A stretch of 58,693 bases of DNA. Origin: a virus. The stretch is taken from IMG/VR virus record IMGVR_UViG_3300036900_000119, positions 1 to 58,693 of that record, one strand, 5' to 3'. Below, piece after piece: positions 34,634-43,843 of the stretch. The notes under the pieces are model-generated. The model was not told where the DNA came from, searched no databases, and worked only from the letters and a program-made list of their open reading frames with translations. A program made the translations under genes and the position numbers. Each line of letters starts with the position of its first letter. Positions within the stretch are counted from its first letter, which is position 1.

Positions 34634-35286
34634 AAACCATTTCCATACCCGTCAACGACCGACCGCATCTTTTGGCGCAAGTGCTTTCCTCGATTCGTGG
34701 AAACAAGGCCTGGCGTGATTGGCGCATCGTTTTCTCCTGTGAACCGCCCGTCAAAGAAGCGACGGAACAGTTGATGATCGCCACGCCCAATGCGGTCATC
34801 TCTCGAAATGCTGTGAAGCTTGGCTGTTGGGCGAACACGTTTCACGCCGCGTCCGTCGCTATGGCGCTTGGAAGTGACGTGAACCTTTACCTTGAGGACG
34901 ATTACCTGCTTTCACCGGACGCTCTCGCGCTCGTTGACCAATGGAGCCAAGCCATTCACGGCGGCGTCCTGTGCTTGCGTCGGCCGCACGAGAATCAAGA
35001 TTCGTTTCTTCCGAGAATCGTCACACCATATCAAAGCGGCTTGTTCGGTTGCGGGTTCGCGTGGCTTGCCCAGGATTGGCCAATCGTTCGGAAGCAATGG
35101 AACACCGTCGCTCCCATGTGGGACATTGCCATGGAAGGGCTGCCTCTGTCTCAGTGGCGACCACTCCTTAACCGCTCACACGGCATTGGAACCACCGGAA
35201 CGCACTCAAAGAACGGCGATGACTTAAACCTGTTCGGTCCTGCCTACGAAGGCGAACCCGTCGATAAATTCATTTTCCTGCCATGA
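34624..35286 (+). CDS. GT-A glycosyltransferase
   Basis: A 220-residue protein with a compact GT-A layout: TISIPVNDRPHLLAQVLSSI at the start, and NLYLEDDYLLSPDAL (residues about 88-102) carrying the acidic metal-binding motif. The sequence RNAVKLGCWANTFHAAS also fits. Third member of a glycan-modifying block between terminase and portal. The target could be virion, host surface or DNA; unknown. Confidence 0.8.
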   Translation: MGLKTISIPVNDRPHLLAQVLSSIRGNKAWRDWRIVFSCEPPVKEATEQLMIATPNAVISRNAVKLGCWANTFHAASVAMALGSDVNLYLEDDYLLSPDALALVDQWSQAIHGGVLCLRRPHENQDSFLPRIVTPYQSGLFGCGFAWLAQDWPIVRKQWNTVAPMWDIAMEGLPLSQWRPLLNRSHGIGTTGTHSKNGDDLNLFGPAYEGEPVDKFIFLP

Positions 35287-35687
35287 TCCGAATATCCATC
35301 CACGAAGCCGCCGCGTTCGACATGCTCGCCATCCAAGAGGTGAAATGGCGCAACAAGGTCATCGCATACGCCGATGTTCTGGATACTCGCGGAGAGATCG
35401 TGGCCTGCCTCGGAGATCGGTGGGTTGATCGGGTCACTGATTCGCGTGAGTATTCTATCCTTCTCGGTGCCAACAGCATCGTTTTCGACCTTGTGGCCCT
35501 CGCTGCGACTGATGCCTGTCGCGCTTCTGATGTAGACGCCGCCAACCAACGTCGCTACGCCGCCAAGCGTGCCCTGCAAGAGAGGTTCTGGCCGTCCAAT
35601 CCACTCACGGAGGTCAAGGCGCAGCGTCCAACGCGCTTGCCTACGGAGCCAATAACGCCTACGGTGCCGCTAAACGGTGGGGCTTGA
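35283..35687 (+). CDS. Hypothetical protein
   Basis: A 134-residue ORF with MIRISIHEAAAFDMLAIQEV, DRVTDSREYSILLGANSIVF, and a Pro/Thr-rich C-terminus. No family recognised. It overlaps the previous stop and lies six bases before the portal gene. Confidence 0.6.
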   Translation: MIRISIHEAAAFDMLAIQEVKWRNKVIAYADVLDTRGEIVACLGDRWVDRVTDSREYSILLGANSIVFDLVALAATDACRASDVDAANQRRYAAKRALQERFWPSNPLTEVKAQRPTRLPTEPITPTVPLNGGA

Positions 35688-35693
35688 CACGAT

Positions 35694-38216
35694 ATGCCTA
35701 CCTTCAAAACCGCCGCCGAGTGTTTGACTCAAATCTCCAGTATTCAATGGGCTACTCAAGGGGTACAGGGTAACAGAAGTAAAATTAACAGGTTGATGAA
35801 TGGCGACAGCCCGCTTACCGAGGAAGAACGCCGCATCAACCGACTTAACAGCAACAACAACTGGTTGGAAGGGCCTCGCATCGTCAAGAACAGCGCCTAC
35901 CAGTTGACCAACGCTTTCTTCGGTCCCGGCGACTACTTCTCCATCGCACTCGACACCTACAGCGCCGTCCCAATCTGGAAGCGCGACGAATGGAGCGCGT
36001 GCTTAACGTCCTACATCAACAAGGCTCTGCGCGACTCCGATCTGCTCGAATCGACCATCGAACAAGCCATCGCCCAAGTCGTGCTGCATGGTCCCGGTCC
36101 TTCGCTCTGGAACAAGCGCGCTGCCGTCATTCCTGAAACGTGCGGCGTGGATGACGTGATGGTGCCCGCTGGCACGCTGGCAGACATGAGCAACCTCGAT
36201 TTCTTCGCCGTCTATGACGAATGGACATGGGGAGAGCTTTACCAGATGACGCACGGAGACGCGGTGGACAAGGGGTGGAATGTGCCCTACGTCGATGCTC
36301 TCCTAGCCGCGCTTTACAAGCAACCTCTCCAGCCTTTGTATCAAGGCAATCGTTGGTTGTTTCCCGAAAAAATAGCCGAGGACTTCAAGGAGAACTCGAA
36401 CACTTTTGCCGCTGCCGCACTCGGTCGCGTCTTGGTCTGGAAATGCTATTTCCGAAACGAGAAAACCAACAAATGGAACCAGCGCATCATCCTCGACTAC
36501 AATAACGTCACACCCGAGGCTTTGCGCGCTCAATTCTCAATCGACAAGGCACGTCCGGACTTCCTATTCGAGAAGGACGATTACGCTGACGAATGGCGGC
36601 ACATCATCCATTGGTTCATTGGAAACTGCTCCACGGTCGCGCCGTACCGCTATTACTCGATCCGTTCCATCGGCTACCAGCTTTACGGTCCCGCCTTCGC
36701 TCAGAACATGGTGCGCAACCGGCATACGGATCACGTCATGCAAGAGTTGCTCATGCTGTTCCGCAATGTGAGCGACGACGACCGTGAGAAGCTTGAGCAG
36801 ATCGAATTGCACCATCTCGGCATCCTGCCCGATGGCGTCTCTATCGTGAACGCTGCCGAGCGCCATTCCGCTGACTGGAACCTCGTGGGCAACTTCCTCC
36901 AAGGCAATCGGCAACTGATGGCAGAATCGAGCGCGGCTTACCTGCCCGACATTGCCACCGAAGGCGAGAAACCGGCAATGACGGCAACGGAGTCCCTGAT
37001 TCGCAACAACGCTTCCGTGACGCTCACGAGCAGCGTCCAGAACCAACTTTACAAGCAAGCGAAGCACTTCTTCCGAGAGATGGTGCGCCGAGTGTGCCTG
37101 AAGGACGAGCGTGATCCTGTAACCAAGGAAGTGCTTCGCCGGATGAAACTCGATCAGATTCCTCCGCAGGTGCTCAACATCGACATCATGGAGGTGAGTC
37201 CAAATCGCGTCATGGGCGGCGGCAATCGCGCTGTTGAACTCACGACCGCTCGCGCTCTCTTTGAGGCGAAGGGCGCTTTTGGTCCCACGGCAGATCTTCC
37301 GATTCGCCGTAAGTACATGCTTGCACTCACCAACGACCCTGAGTTTGTGCGCGGTTCATTGCCGGAGGTGCCTACCGTTTCATCCTCGTCTCTCGCCGCC
37401 CAATACGCCTTTGGAACGCTCATGGAAGGTGTGCCCGTCCAACAACCGGGAACGCTCAACGAGGTGGATTACATCGAGACGTTGCTCGCGCTCGTGGGGC
37501 AGTGTATTAAGCCGCTTGAAGCCATGCAGGAACAGCCTGCCGCGCTTCCGATTGCCGCCGAGCGCATCACGGGGCTTGTGAACGTCACGCAGCACATCGA
37601 GTTGCACGTCCAGACGCTCGCGCAAGATCCCGCTGCACGCGAACAAGTGCGCGGCTACCAGGCGCTCGTCAACCAGATCATGCAGCAGCTTAAAGCTTAC
37701 GCCCAGCGCGTGAGCGAGATGGAGCAGGCGGGCACGCAAGGCCAGATGAGCGATGCGCAAGCGAAGATCATTTCGATGCAAACGCTTGCCCAAGCCAAGG
37801 CGCAAATCATGGGGCAGACGAACCAAGTCAAGCTCCAGCACAAGGACGCCAACTTCCTCGCTGAACAGCAGCGCAAGGATGCGGAGACACAAGCCGAGAT
37901 CCAGCGCAAGGCGCTCTTGGCACACGCTGATGTAGCCTCCAAGGATTTAACGACCACCGCTGATTTGATCCACAAGGCGCGCTCTGCTCACGTCGATCAA
38001 GCCGTGAGCGATACGGGTGCAGTTCAGGATCACTCCCAAGCGCAACTCGACCACGCGCAGCAGATGGCGCACGCGCAGCAAGCGCATCAAGCCGAGATGA
38101 CACGCGCCCAACAGGCGCACGCTCAAGAGCTTTCCCAGATGCAAGAGAAACACGCCGCTGAACTCGCTGCTGCCAAAGCCAAGGCGAGCGCCGCTAAAAC
38201 ATCCAAAGCCGCATAA
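35694..38216 (+). CDS. Portal protein (podovirus-type connector)
   Basis: An 840-residue protein. Size, position after terminase and before scaffold, and a long C-terminal helix region (from about residue 660: QALVNQIMQQLKAYAQRVSE) with Ala/Gln/His-rich tail (QAHQAEMTRAQQAHAQELSQ) fit a podovirus portal with an extended barrel. N-terminal GPRIVKNSAYQLTNAFFGPG is globular. No other gene in the window is a better portal candidate. Confidence 0.75.
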   Translation: MPTFKTAAECLTQISSIQWATQGVQGNRSKINRLMNGDSPLTEEERRINRLNSNNNWLEGPRIVKNSAYQLTNAFFGPGDYFSIALDTYSAVPIWKRDEWSACLTSYINKALRDSDLLESTIEQAIAQVVLHGPGPSLWNKRAAVIPETCGVDDVMVPAGTLADMSNLDFFAVYDEWTWGELYQMTHGDAVDKGWNVPYVDALLAALYKQPLQPLYQGNRWLFPEKIAEDFKENSNTFAAAALGRVLVWKCYFRNEKTNKWNQRIILDYNNVTPEALRAQFSIDKARPDFLFEKDDYADEWRHIIHWFIGNCSTVAPYRYYSIRSIGYQLYGPAFAQNMVRNRHTDHVMQELLMLFRNVSDDDREKLEQIELHHLGILPDGVSIVNAAERHSADWNLVGNFLQGNRQLMAESSAAYLPDIATEGEKPAMTATESLIRNNASVTLTSSVQNQLYKQAKHFFREMVRRVCLKDERDPVTKEVLRRMKLDQIPPQVLNIDIMEVSPNRVMGGGNRAVELTTARALFEAKGAFGPTADLPIRRKYMLALTNDPEFVRGSLPEVPTVSSSSLAAQYAFGTLMEGVPVQQPGTLNEVDYIETLLALVGQCIKPLEAMQEQPAALPIAAERITGLVNVTQHIELHVQTLAQDPAAREQVRGYQALVNQIMQQLKAYAQRVSEMEQAGTQGQMSDAQAKIISMQTLAQAKAQIMGQTNQVKLQHKDANFLAEQQRKDAETQAEIQRKALLAHADVASKDLTTTADLIHKARSAHVDQAVSDTGAVQDHSQAQLDHAQQMAHAQQAHQAEMTRAQQAHAQELSQMQEKHAAELAAAKAKASAAKTSKAA

Positions 38217-38221
38217 ACCCA

Positions 38222-38539
38222 ATGAACGACAAACTCGACGCCCCTCCCAAGTACCAAATCCGCATCGACGAAATCTCGTGCTTCTCGTGGCGCGCTTATC
38301 TCGTAGATATGACGCTCGAATCGCACCCGACTACTTCCATCCTCGCCAAGTCGTTGCACGAGTTGATGGCTAAAGTTCTCGTGGCTGTCACGTTGAGAGA
38401 TGTGAACGCGGGCGTCAGTGAGGGCGCGATCCCAAGTGCCGCGCCCGATCTTCCCCAAGGAGGCGAAACGAATCCGACTGCCAACGGTGGTGTGCCGATC
38501 ATCCTGACGCCCAATAAGCGCATCATCACGCCCAACTGA
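38222..38539 (+). CDS. Hypothetical protein
   Basis: A 105-residue protein starting MNDKLDAPPKYQIRIDEISC, with SWRAYLVDMTLESHPTTSIL. It is probably small and beta/helical. No family recognised. Located between portal and scaffold genes, so a head role is possible. Confidence 0.6.
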   Translation: MNDKLDAPPKYQIRIDEISCFSWRAYLVDMTLESHPTTSILAKSLHELMAKVLVAVTLRDVNAGVSEGAIPSAAPDLPQGGETNPTANGGVPIILTPNKRIITPN

Positions 38540-38541
38540 TT

Positions 38542-38865
38542 ATGGCCGCTGAACCACAAATCGCCCTCTCGCCCAAGAAGCGGTTCCTGAACAACCCGGC
38601 AATCGCTTCATCGCACAGCGACCTCATGGCGTCACCCGCCTTTCAGGAAGCGGCAAGAACGGCGCTCCTTGCCTACCAGCAGCACGTTTTGACGGTGGAC
38701 CCTACAGGACTCACGATTGCCGCCGCCAAACTGCGTGGCGCGCAGGAATACCTGAACACGCTGATGAATCTCGGCCTTCCCGAGACTCGCACCACCGCTA
38801 CCGTGGACTCCAGTTTGGTGCCTCCAGAAGAATCTTTGAACCGTCCTTACAAGCCAACTCCGTAA
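38542..38865 (+). CDS. Hypothetical protein
   Basis: A 107-residue protein starting MAAEPQIALSPKKRFLNNPA. The middle helix AFQEAARTALLAYQQHVLTV and LRGAQEYLNTLMNLGLPETR look like a head-gene accessory protein. I recall similar small proteins ahead of scaffold genes, without function. Confidence 0.6.
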   Translation: MAAEPQIALSPKKRFLNNPAIASSHSDLMASPAFQEAARTALLAYQQHVLTVDPTGLTIAAAKLRGAQEYLNTLMNLGLPETRTTATVDSSLVPPEESLNRPYKPTP

Positions 38866-38874
38866 CCCTCGATT

Positions 38875-40248
38875 ATGCCAACCGAAACCCCTCCCGCCGT
38901 TCCCAAAACCGCCGTCGCACCTACGCCTACGGCTGAATACAAAATCTCCGAGCACGCCCCGAGCACGCCCGCGCCACGCAACCCCGCGCTCACGGAAGCC
39001 CTGAATCGACGCGCAGGAAATGCTCCTCAGCGCGACGCCTCTCTCCCCGGAGAAGCGCGCATCATCCCGTCTCAGCCGCCGCGTTCGCCGTTGGAACCAA
39101 CACCCCAAGCGCCTCCCGCAAAAGCGCCCGATGACGAGAAGCCTGCCGCGCACGTCAAATTCGTGACGCCCGACGAGCGCGAACCTGCCGCGCCATCGGT
39201 AACTCCCGCGCCGGCCGCTACGCCAAGCGCCGAACCCTCGCCCGAAGTCATCAAGAGCGCACCCGCTCAACTCCGTGATGCCTTCGAGAAACTTAAAGCT
39301 GACTTTGCCACGCGTGCCGCCGAGGGTGAAGTGACGAAGAAGGAACTGGCCACATACCGAGCCAAGGCTGCGCAATACGAAGATCGCATCAAGACCCTCG
39401 AAAGCGCTGAGGGCCGCGTGAAGGAACTGGAGCAGCGCACGCTCACGCTCGACGAGCAACTCCGCGTCACCAACTACATCCAACACCCCGAGTTTCACGA
39501 AAAGTTCACGCGCCCGGTGTCCGAAGCCATCCAGAGCGGTCGCGCCATGGTCAAGGAACTCATGGTTCAAGGCGAACAACGCCTTGGGACAGACGAAGAT
39601 TTTGATGCCGTGCTCGCCCAACCCAACTACACGCTCGCGGCTGACAAGGCTGTTGAACTGTTCGGCGACCGCATGGGACCTGCCGTGTTCGAGGAAAGTA
39701 AGCGTGTCAAAGCCGCCCAACAAGCCCGCGCCAAAGCCGTCAACGAAGCTTCTCTCAAGTCCCAAGAGTGGCTCAAGAACCGTCAGGTGCGTGATGCCGA
39801 GTCCCGCGCACGCGCCCGCACGGAGTTCGATAAAGCCGCTAAAGAGCTTGAGGCGCGTTATCCCGGCCTTTACACGCCCTCAGCCGATGACACCGAGGCG
39901 CTCGCCGCCCGCCAGCAGGGTGAGGCACTGGCGCGCATCGTCGTGGACGGCAAACCCGAGGACATGCCGCCCGAAGCATACCTTGCCAGCGTGGCCAAGG
40001 CGTATCACAGGCTAGGCTCGTGGCCGATGCACCAGCTCAAGATTGCCCGCTTGGAAGCGGAGCTTGAGAAAACCAAGACACGCCTTTCGGCCTACGAGAA
40101 GTCCACGCCTGACAACGGCTCACGACAGCAACCTGGAGGCGTCAAGCAGGACGCAGGCGGCGTTGTGGTGGGTGGCACGACGGATTACGAAGCCATGATG
40201 CAGGCGTCCCTTAAAGAGCGGGCTAACCGCGTTGGACGGAGGCGTTAA
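38875..40248 (+). CDS. Scaffold-like protein
   Basis: A 457-residue protein. The first about 125 residues are Pro/Ala-rich and disordered. A long charged coiled-coil (DAFEKLKADFATRAAEGEVT, then ELATYRAKAAQYEDRIKTLE, LEQRTLTLDEQLRVTNYIQH) and a C-terminal helix follow, ending in basic ERANRVGRRR. Disorder plus coiled coil plus basic tail, between portal and capsid candidate, is the usual scaffold design. Inference from architecture. Confidence 0.7.
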   Translation: MPTETPPAVPKTAVAPTPTAEYKISEHAPSTPAPRNPALTEALNRRAGNAPQRDASLPGEARIIPSQPPRSPLEPTPQAPPAKAPDDEKPAAHVKFVTPDEREPAAPSVTPAPAATPSAEPSPEVIKSAPAQLRDAFEKLKADFATRAAEGEVTKKELATYRAKAAQYEDRIKTLESAEGRVKELEQRTLTLDEQLRVTNYIQHPEFHEKFTRPVSEAIQSGRAMVKELMVQGEQRLGTDEDFDAVLAQPNYTLAADKAVELFGDRMGPAVFEESKRVKAAQQARAKAVNEASLKSQEWLKNRQVRDAESRARARTEFDKAAKELEARYPGLYTPSADDTEALAARQQGEALARIVVDGKPEDMPPEAYLASVAKAYHRLGSWPMHQLKIARLEAELEKTKTRLSAYEKSTPDNGSRQQPGGVKQDAGGVVVGGTTDYEAMMQASLKERANRVGRRR

Positions 40249-40250
40249 AT

Positions 40251-40439
40251 ATGGACCCTGAATCGAACGAAAAGCTCGATCACGCCTTAATCAGCAGGTG
40301 GTTGTATACGAAGCGTCACATGCAACTCATCCACAACCTAGTCACTGACCGATACGGTTGGTTCGTCGAGGAAACCGGCGAAATCGAAGGATGGTACGCC
40401 GATAAAGAAACCGCTCTGGCCGCACCTCATTCAGAATGA
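40251..40439 (+). CDS. Hypothetical small protein
   Basis: A 62-residue ORF, MDPESNEKLDHALISRWLYT. Aromatic- and Trp-rich (YGWFVEETGEIEGWYADKET). No family recognised. Stop overlaps the next start. Confidence 0.55.
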   Translation: MDPESNEKLDHALISRWLYTKRHMQLIHNLVTDRYGWFVEETGEIEGWYADKETALAAPHSE

Positions 40440-40834
40440 AAGACTTCATCCAATCTCCGCACGCCGCCTCGCACACCCGCGATTCCGACATCACCGAATC
40501 ACCGTGGCCATGCGTCACGAAGTCGTTGCTCGCCGATCACGAAAAGCTCGAAGCGTCCCATACGCCCGAGCAGATCAACCAAGGCGTGTTCGCCTTGATT
40601 CGCGCGCGCAAAGCTGTCCATGATGCACTGTTGTCGGTGTGCTTTTGCCAACGCCTGCACCGCGAGGACGGTGCTACTCACGGACGCCTTGCCGCGCTCG
40701 CCGAGAGGCTTACAGCGTGCCATGCCGACTTCCCACTCACGATCCTTGAGAACGCCAAGAATAGGCCACGGAGGCACATTATGGCGGGGCAGGATTCGGT
40801 GGACAGGCCGACGCCGTGGGGGGTGGAGGATTAG
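40436..40834 (+). CDS. Hypothetical protein
   Basis: A 132-residue helical protein with EQINQGVFALIRARKAVHDA and HGRLAALAERLTACHADFPL. No family recognised. Its stop overlaps a convergent small gene on the other strand, at the boundary of the HNH insertion. Confidence 0.6.
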   Translation: MKDFIQSPHAASHTRDSDITESPWPCVTKSLLADHEKLEASHTPEQINQGVFALIRARKAVHDALLSVCFCQRLHREDGATHGRLAALAERLTACHADFPLTILENAKNRPRRHIMAGQDSVDRPTPWGVED

Positions 40835-40998
40835 TTTTTGACGTGGGGAGTCCGAACTTCGTGCTCGTTGTACGGCGGGATGCCCTTGAAAAGCTTGGCG
40901 ATCTTGATTCTGCCCTTGGCGTTTTGACGGCGAGCAGCCTCGTTAACTTGCGCGAGCAGGGCTTTTTGATCGGGTGTGGTTTCGGATTTGGTTTTCAT
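40831..40998 (-). CDS. Small protein coupled to the HNH gene
   Basis: A 55-residue basic ORF starting MKTKSETTPDQKALLAQVNE, with RRQNAKGRIKIAKLFKGIPP. The ATG overlaps the HNH stop (ATGA), so it is probably translated with it. Start and length agree with nearby short genes of this phage. No family recognised. It overlaps the end of the plus-strand gene by four bases. Confidence 0.6.
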   Translation of the reverse strand: MKTKSETTPDQKALLAQVNEAARRQNAKGRIKIAKLFKGIPPYNEHEVRTPHVKN

Positions 40999-41684
40999 AG
41001 GGTTGTCGTTGGAGCAGCAGGAAGCGGAGGCGCGACAGTCTTGGGTTTCGGCTTAAAAGGGGAAGGCAAAATCGGAAAGGTGATCGGTTTATCCTCCAAC
41101 ACGTCCCGGTAACTGATTCCAAGATTGATCTTGGAAATTGAAAGCACCGTCGTCAAACCGAACTCTTTGGTGATGTCCTTAACTCGCTGACCAGCCCTCA
41201 GCTTGTCGCGTATGGAGATCACTTCTTCACGCGTGAACCGAGACATCGGATGTCCCAATCCAACCAGGTGCTCGTTGCGCGGCGGGGATTTTCCGTGCTT
41301 CAATACGTGCCACGAATGGATTGCGTTGTAGCCCTGCGTGACGACTTCCAGATTCTCGGGACGGTTGTCGGTCTTAGTTCCGTTCTTGTGGTTGATGGTT
41401 AAACCTGCCGGAATGTCTCCGAAAAAGTGAAAGTAGACAAGTCGGTGCGCAAAAACTTGCGCTCTTTTGTTAAGAATTTTCGTGACGATACGATAGTAGC
41501 CGTACGAAGCAGGAGTTTCCGCCCGCCTTGGAGTTACGGGGATCAGCATCCTCGATCCATCGTTTAAGACGCGGTGGCATTTCCAAATTGTGCCATCCGG
41601 ATGAATTGAAAGGACTCCTGTTTTTACAAGGTAATCATGGACGTAATGCTCTCTAGTCATTAAGAGTTTTCTACGCCCACGCAT
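40995..41684 (-). CDS. HNH homing-endonuclease-like protein
   Basis: A 229-residue protein. An N-terminal NUMOD-like segment (VLSIHPDGTIWKCHRVLN) is followed by AHRLVYFHFFGDIPAGLTIN, HKNGTKTDNRPENLEVVT, the HNH motif with its zinc/metal His and Asn. The C-terminal third has a helix-turn-helix (TREEVISIRDKLRAGQRVKD, ITKEFGLT). It is encoded against its neighbours, between the 40.8 kb gene and the capsid gene, as expected for a mobile endonuclease gene. Confidence 0.9.
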   Translation of the reverse strand: MRGRRKLLMTREHYVHDYLVKTGVLSIHPDGTIWKCHRVLNDGSRMLIPVTPRRAETPASYGYYRIVTKILNKRAQVFAHRLVYFHFFGDIPAGLTINHKNGTKTDNRPENLEVVTQGYNAIHSWHVLKHGKSPPRNEHLVGLGHPMSRFTREEVISIRDKLRAGQRVKDITKEFGLTTVLSISKINLGISYRDVLEDKPITFPILPSPFKPKPKTVAPPLPAAPTTTL

Positions 41685-41942
41685 GGTTGCCTGTCAAGGC
41701 TACAAGTGAAAAACATGCTTGACGCTTGTATTTTCAAAGCTTACCCGTGACGCAAGACGTATCAGTGCCTTTCGTCTGAAGGCCGCGAGGGATTCGGCGG
41801 TGCGAAAACCGCAACTGAGTAAGGGACGCTGTTCTCTCGGGCAGCAAATGGTGTAAGGCGATTCTCGCCACTTCGCACGGCAACGCATGGTTGCCAGTTC
41901 ACAAAACCGCAGATCACGTAAACGCCTAAACTACAATTTTTT
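41685..41942. promoter_or_regulatory. Spacer upstream of the capsid gene with 13-bp direct repeat
   Basis: ACGCATGGTTGCC occurs at 41679-41691, over the HNH start codon, and again at 41883-41895. A short hairpin GGCGA/TCGCC lies near 41857. TTGACG at 41718 is a possible -35 box. A 62-codon minus ORF (41700-41888) begins in the second copy but reads poorly. This spacer would hold any promoter for the capsid gene. Confidence 0.45.
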
Positions 41943-43736
41943 ATGCCGGAAGGTTGCATTTCACCCCAGGAATTTAGCTCGTTTTTGTTGGAGGAATTGC
42001 CTATTTATGAGGCCCTCATCATCCGAGACATCACCCCTACCGACGGCTGGATCGGCCACGTCAGCGTAGGACAATGGGACCCATTCGACGGCACCCAACA
42101 CATCCTTGACCGTTTCCGCGACGTTCAGCCGGACGTGACGAAGAAGTGGCTCGATGTCAGTAACCAGAACTGTCTCGGTGGCAGTGCCGCGCCGTGCGAC
42201 CCGCCCGAAAACTTCATCGGCTGGGGTTCGACGCGCATCACCTACGGCCAGCAACGGCAGAGCTGGCGCTCCCAGCTTTTGTGCTTCGACCAGATTTTGA
42301 CGGTCAACAAGGCGCAGCAGCACGTCGAGCAGATCGTGGCCGACATCCTTCGCCCCGCGACCTCGCGCATCGCCTCGCAATACCTGCGCAAGAGCGCGGC
42401 TGCGATTGCGGGAACCAAGTGGCTCGCATCGGCCGGCATGACGCCGTTCACGTTCTCGTGGGAAACCACCGGGGATGCCGAGATTTTTATGACCACGAGC
42501 GGGGAGCCGTCGAGCAAGATCACGCCGCAGATGCTCCAGCGCCGGGTTCAACCCTTGCGCAATATCGGTTACTTCGGCAAGTGGACGAATGATCCTTTCT
42601 TCGGCGGGTACGATTCCATGATCGAGCTTTGCACCGACGACGACACGGCCTGGGACTTGGATAAAGTCGCGCAGGACTTGAAGGTGTCGCAGGCGTGGCG
42701 GTTCAACATGTGGGATGCCGCGCACGACTATTACAAGTACGGCATCGGCGGGCAGTTGGGCAATTACATGGTTCGCATTGATCCGTTCCCGATCCGGTTC
42801 AACAAGGTGTCCACGAACCGTTTCCAGATCGTGCTGCCTTACATCAACGAGGCGGCGACGGTGGGCATCGGACGCGCCAACAACCCTGATTGGTTCACGG
42901 CCCAATACCAGTGGAGCTTCATCCATCACCGCATGGCCATGAAAGTCATGGTCCAGCGCATGGAACAGGTGAACGCGCTCATGCCCTTCGCGGTGCGCGA
43001 TCTCTCCGGTCAATGGCGCTTTGCCATTAACGACCTGGGCATCGACTGCAATGGCGATCCGATTGCCAATTACCGTGGGAACAAAGGGTTCTTCTATGCT
43101 GACTTCCAGTATGCCACGGAGCCGTACTACGTGGAGTGGGAAGAACTGATCTTCCACAAGCGTGAGCCCGCTTTCGTGGTTGAGGTGGATACGTGCGCTG
43201 CTGATCCTGGCGCGCCGACGCAGTACTACAACAGCGCCAACTCGACGTGCGGTGACGCACTGGAGTTTTCGCCGGTTGAAGGGCCTGATGGCCACTTCCG
43301 AATTGCCGCCAACTCGGTGACGTGTAGCGACAACGTGGTTACGGCTGCCGCAATCGACGCCGCCACTATCCCGGACCTTGTTACGGCGCTAAACTCCACC
43401 TCGGCGCTCAGTACACTCGGGACGTGGGTGCAGAACGGCACGAACATCCTGCTCACGGAAACCACCTGCACATCGGTGGACATACCGTGGGTGTTCTCCA
43501 TCACGATCACGCCGCAAGCCAATGGCGCAGGGCGCTACGTTCTGGCTGCCGACACCGTTCAGTGCAACGGACGCACGGTGCCCAACGGCGCGTTGAACAC
43601 GGCGACAGTCGCCGCCATGGCTACGGCGATGACCGCAGACCCGGCTCTGTCGGCTCTGGGAACGTGGACAGTCTCCAGCAGCAACATTATCTTCGTCGGC
43701 GAGTGTCAGACGATCGTGACGCCCTGGGTCACCTAG
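41943..43736 (+). CDS. Major capsid candidate with C-terminal tandem domains
   Basis: A 597-residue protein placed right after the scaffold. The first about 430 residues form a globular part (SWRSQLLCFDQILTVNKAQQ, WRFNMWDAAHDYYKYGIGGQ). The C-terminal 155 residues are two related modules: HFRIAANSVTCSDNVV...LSTLGTWVQNGTNIL and RYVLAADTVQCNGRTV...LSALGTWTVSSSNII, each ending in a Cys and TPWV/IPWV segment. These look like decoration domains projecting from the capsid. Assignment rests on position and architecture, not on a motif. Confidence 0.7.
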   Translation: MPEGCISPQEFSSFLLEELPIYEALIIRDITPTDGWIGHVSVGQWDPFDGTQHILDRFRDVQPDVTKKWLDVSNQNCLGGSAAPCDPPENFIGWGSTRITYGQQRQSWRSQLLCFDQILTVNKAQQHVEQIVADILRPATSRIASQYLRKSAAAIAGTKWLASAGMTPFTFSWETTGDAEIFMTTSGEPSSKITPQMLQRRVQPLRNIGYFGKWTNDPFFGGYDSMIELCTDDDTAWDLDKVAQDLKVSQAWRFNMWDAAHDYYKYGIGGQLGNYMVRIDPFPIRFNKVSTNRFQIVLPYINEAATVGIGRANNPDWFTAQYQWSFIHHRMAMKVMVQRMEQVNALMPFAVRDLSGQWRFAINDLGIDCNGDPIANYRGNKGFFYADFQYATEPYYVEWEELIFHKREPAFVVEVDTCAADPGAPTQYYNSANSTCGDALEFSPVEGPDGHFRIAANSVTCSDNVVTAAAIDAATIPDLVTALNSTSALSTLGTWVQNGTNILLTETTCTSVDIPWVFSITITPQANGAGRYVLAADTVQCNGRTVPNGALNTATVAAMATAMTADPALSALGTWTVSSSNIIFVGECQTIVTPWVT

Positions 43737-43843
43737 TAAGAGTTGGTTCATTGGAGGCGTGCTCGTTGTCGAGGCGGGCGCGCTCTCCATCCGGTAAACA
43801 GCCTCGAACAAACCTACTGAACACTTAACGAAAAGGAACGCCA

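Noticed and set aside
41700-41888. 62-codon minus ORF upstream of the HNH gene
   Set aside because: Starts in the second copy of the 13-bp repeat but reads poorly and has no ribosome site; probably a shadow.
41961-43295. 444-codon minus ORF antisense to the capsid candidate
   Set aside because: A GC-rich shadow; the plus strand has scaffold-to-capsid context and duplicated domains.
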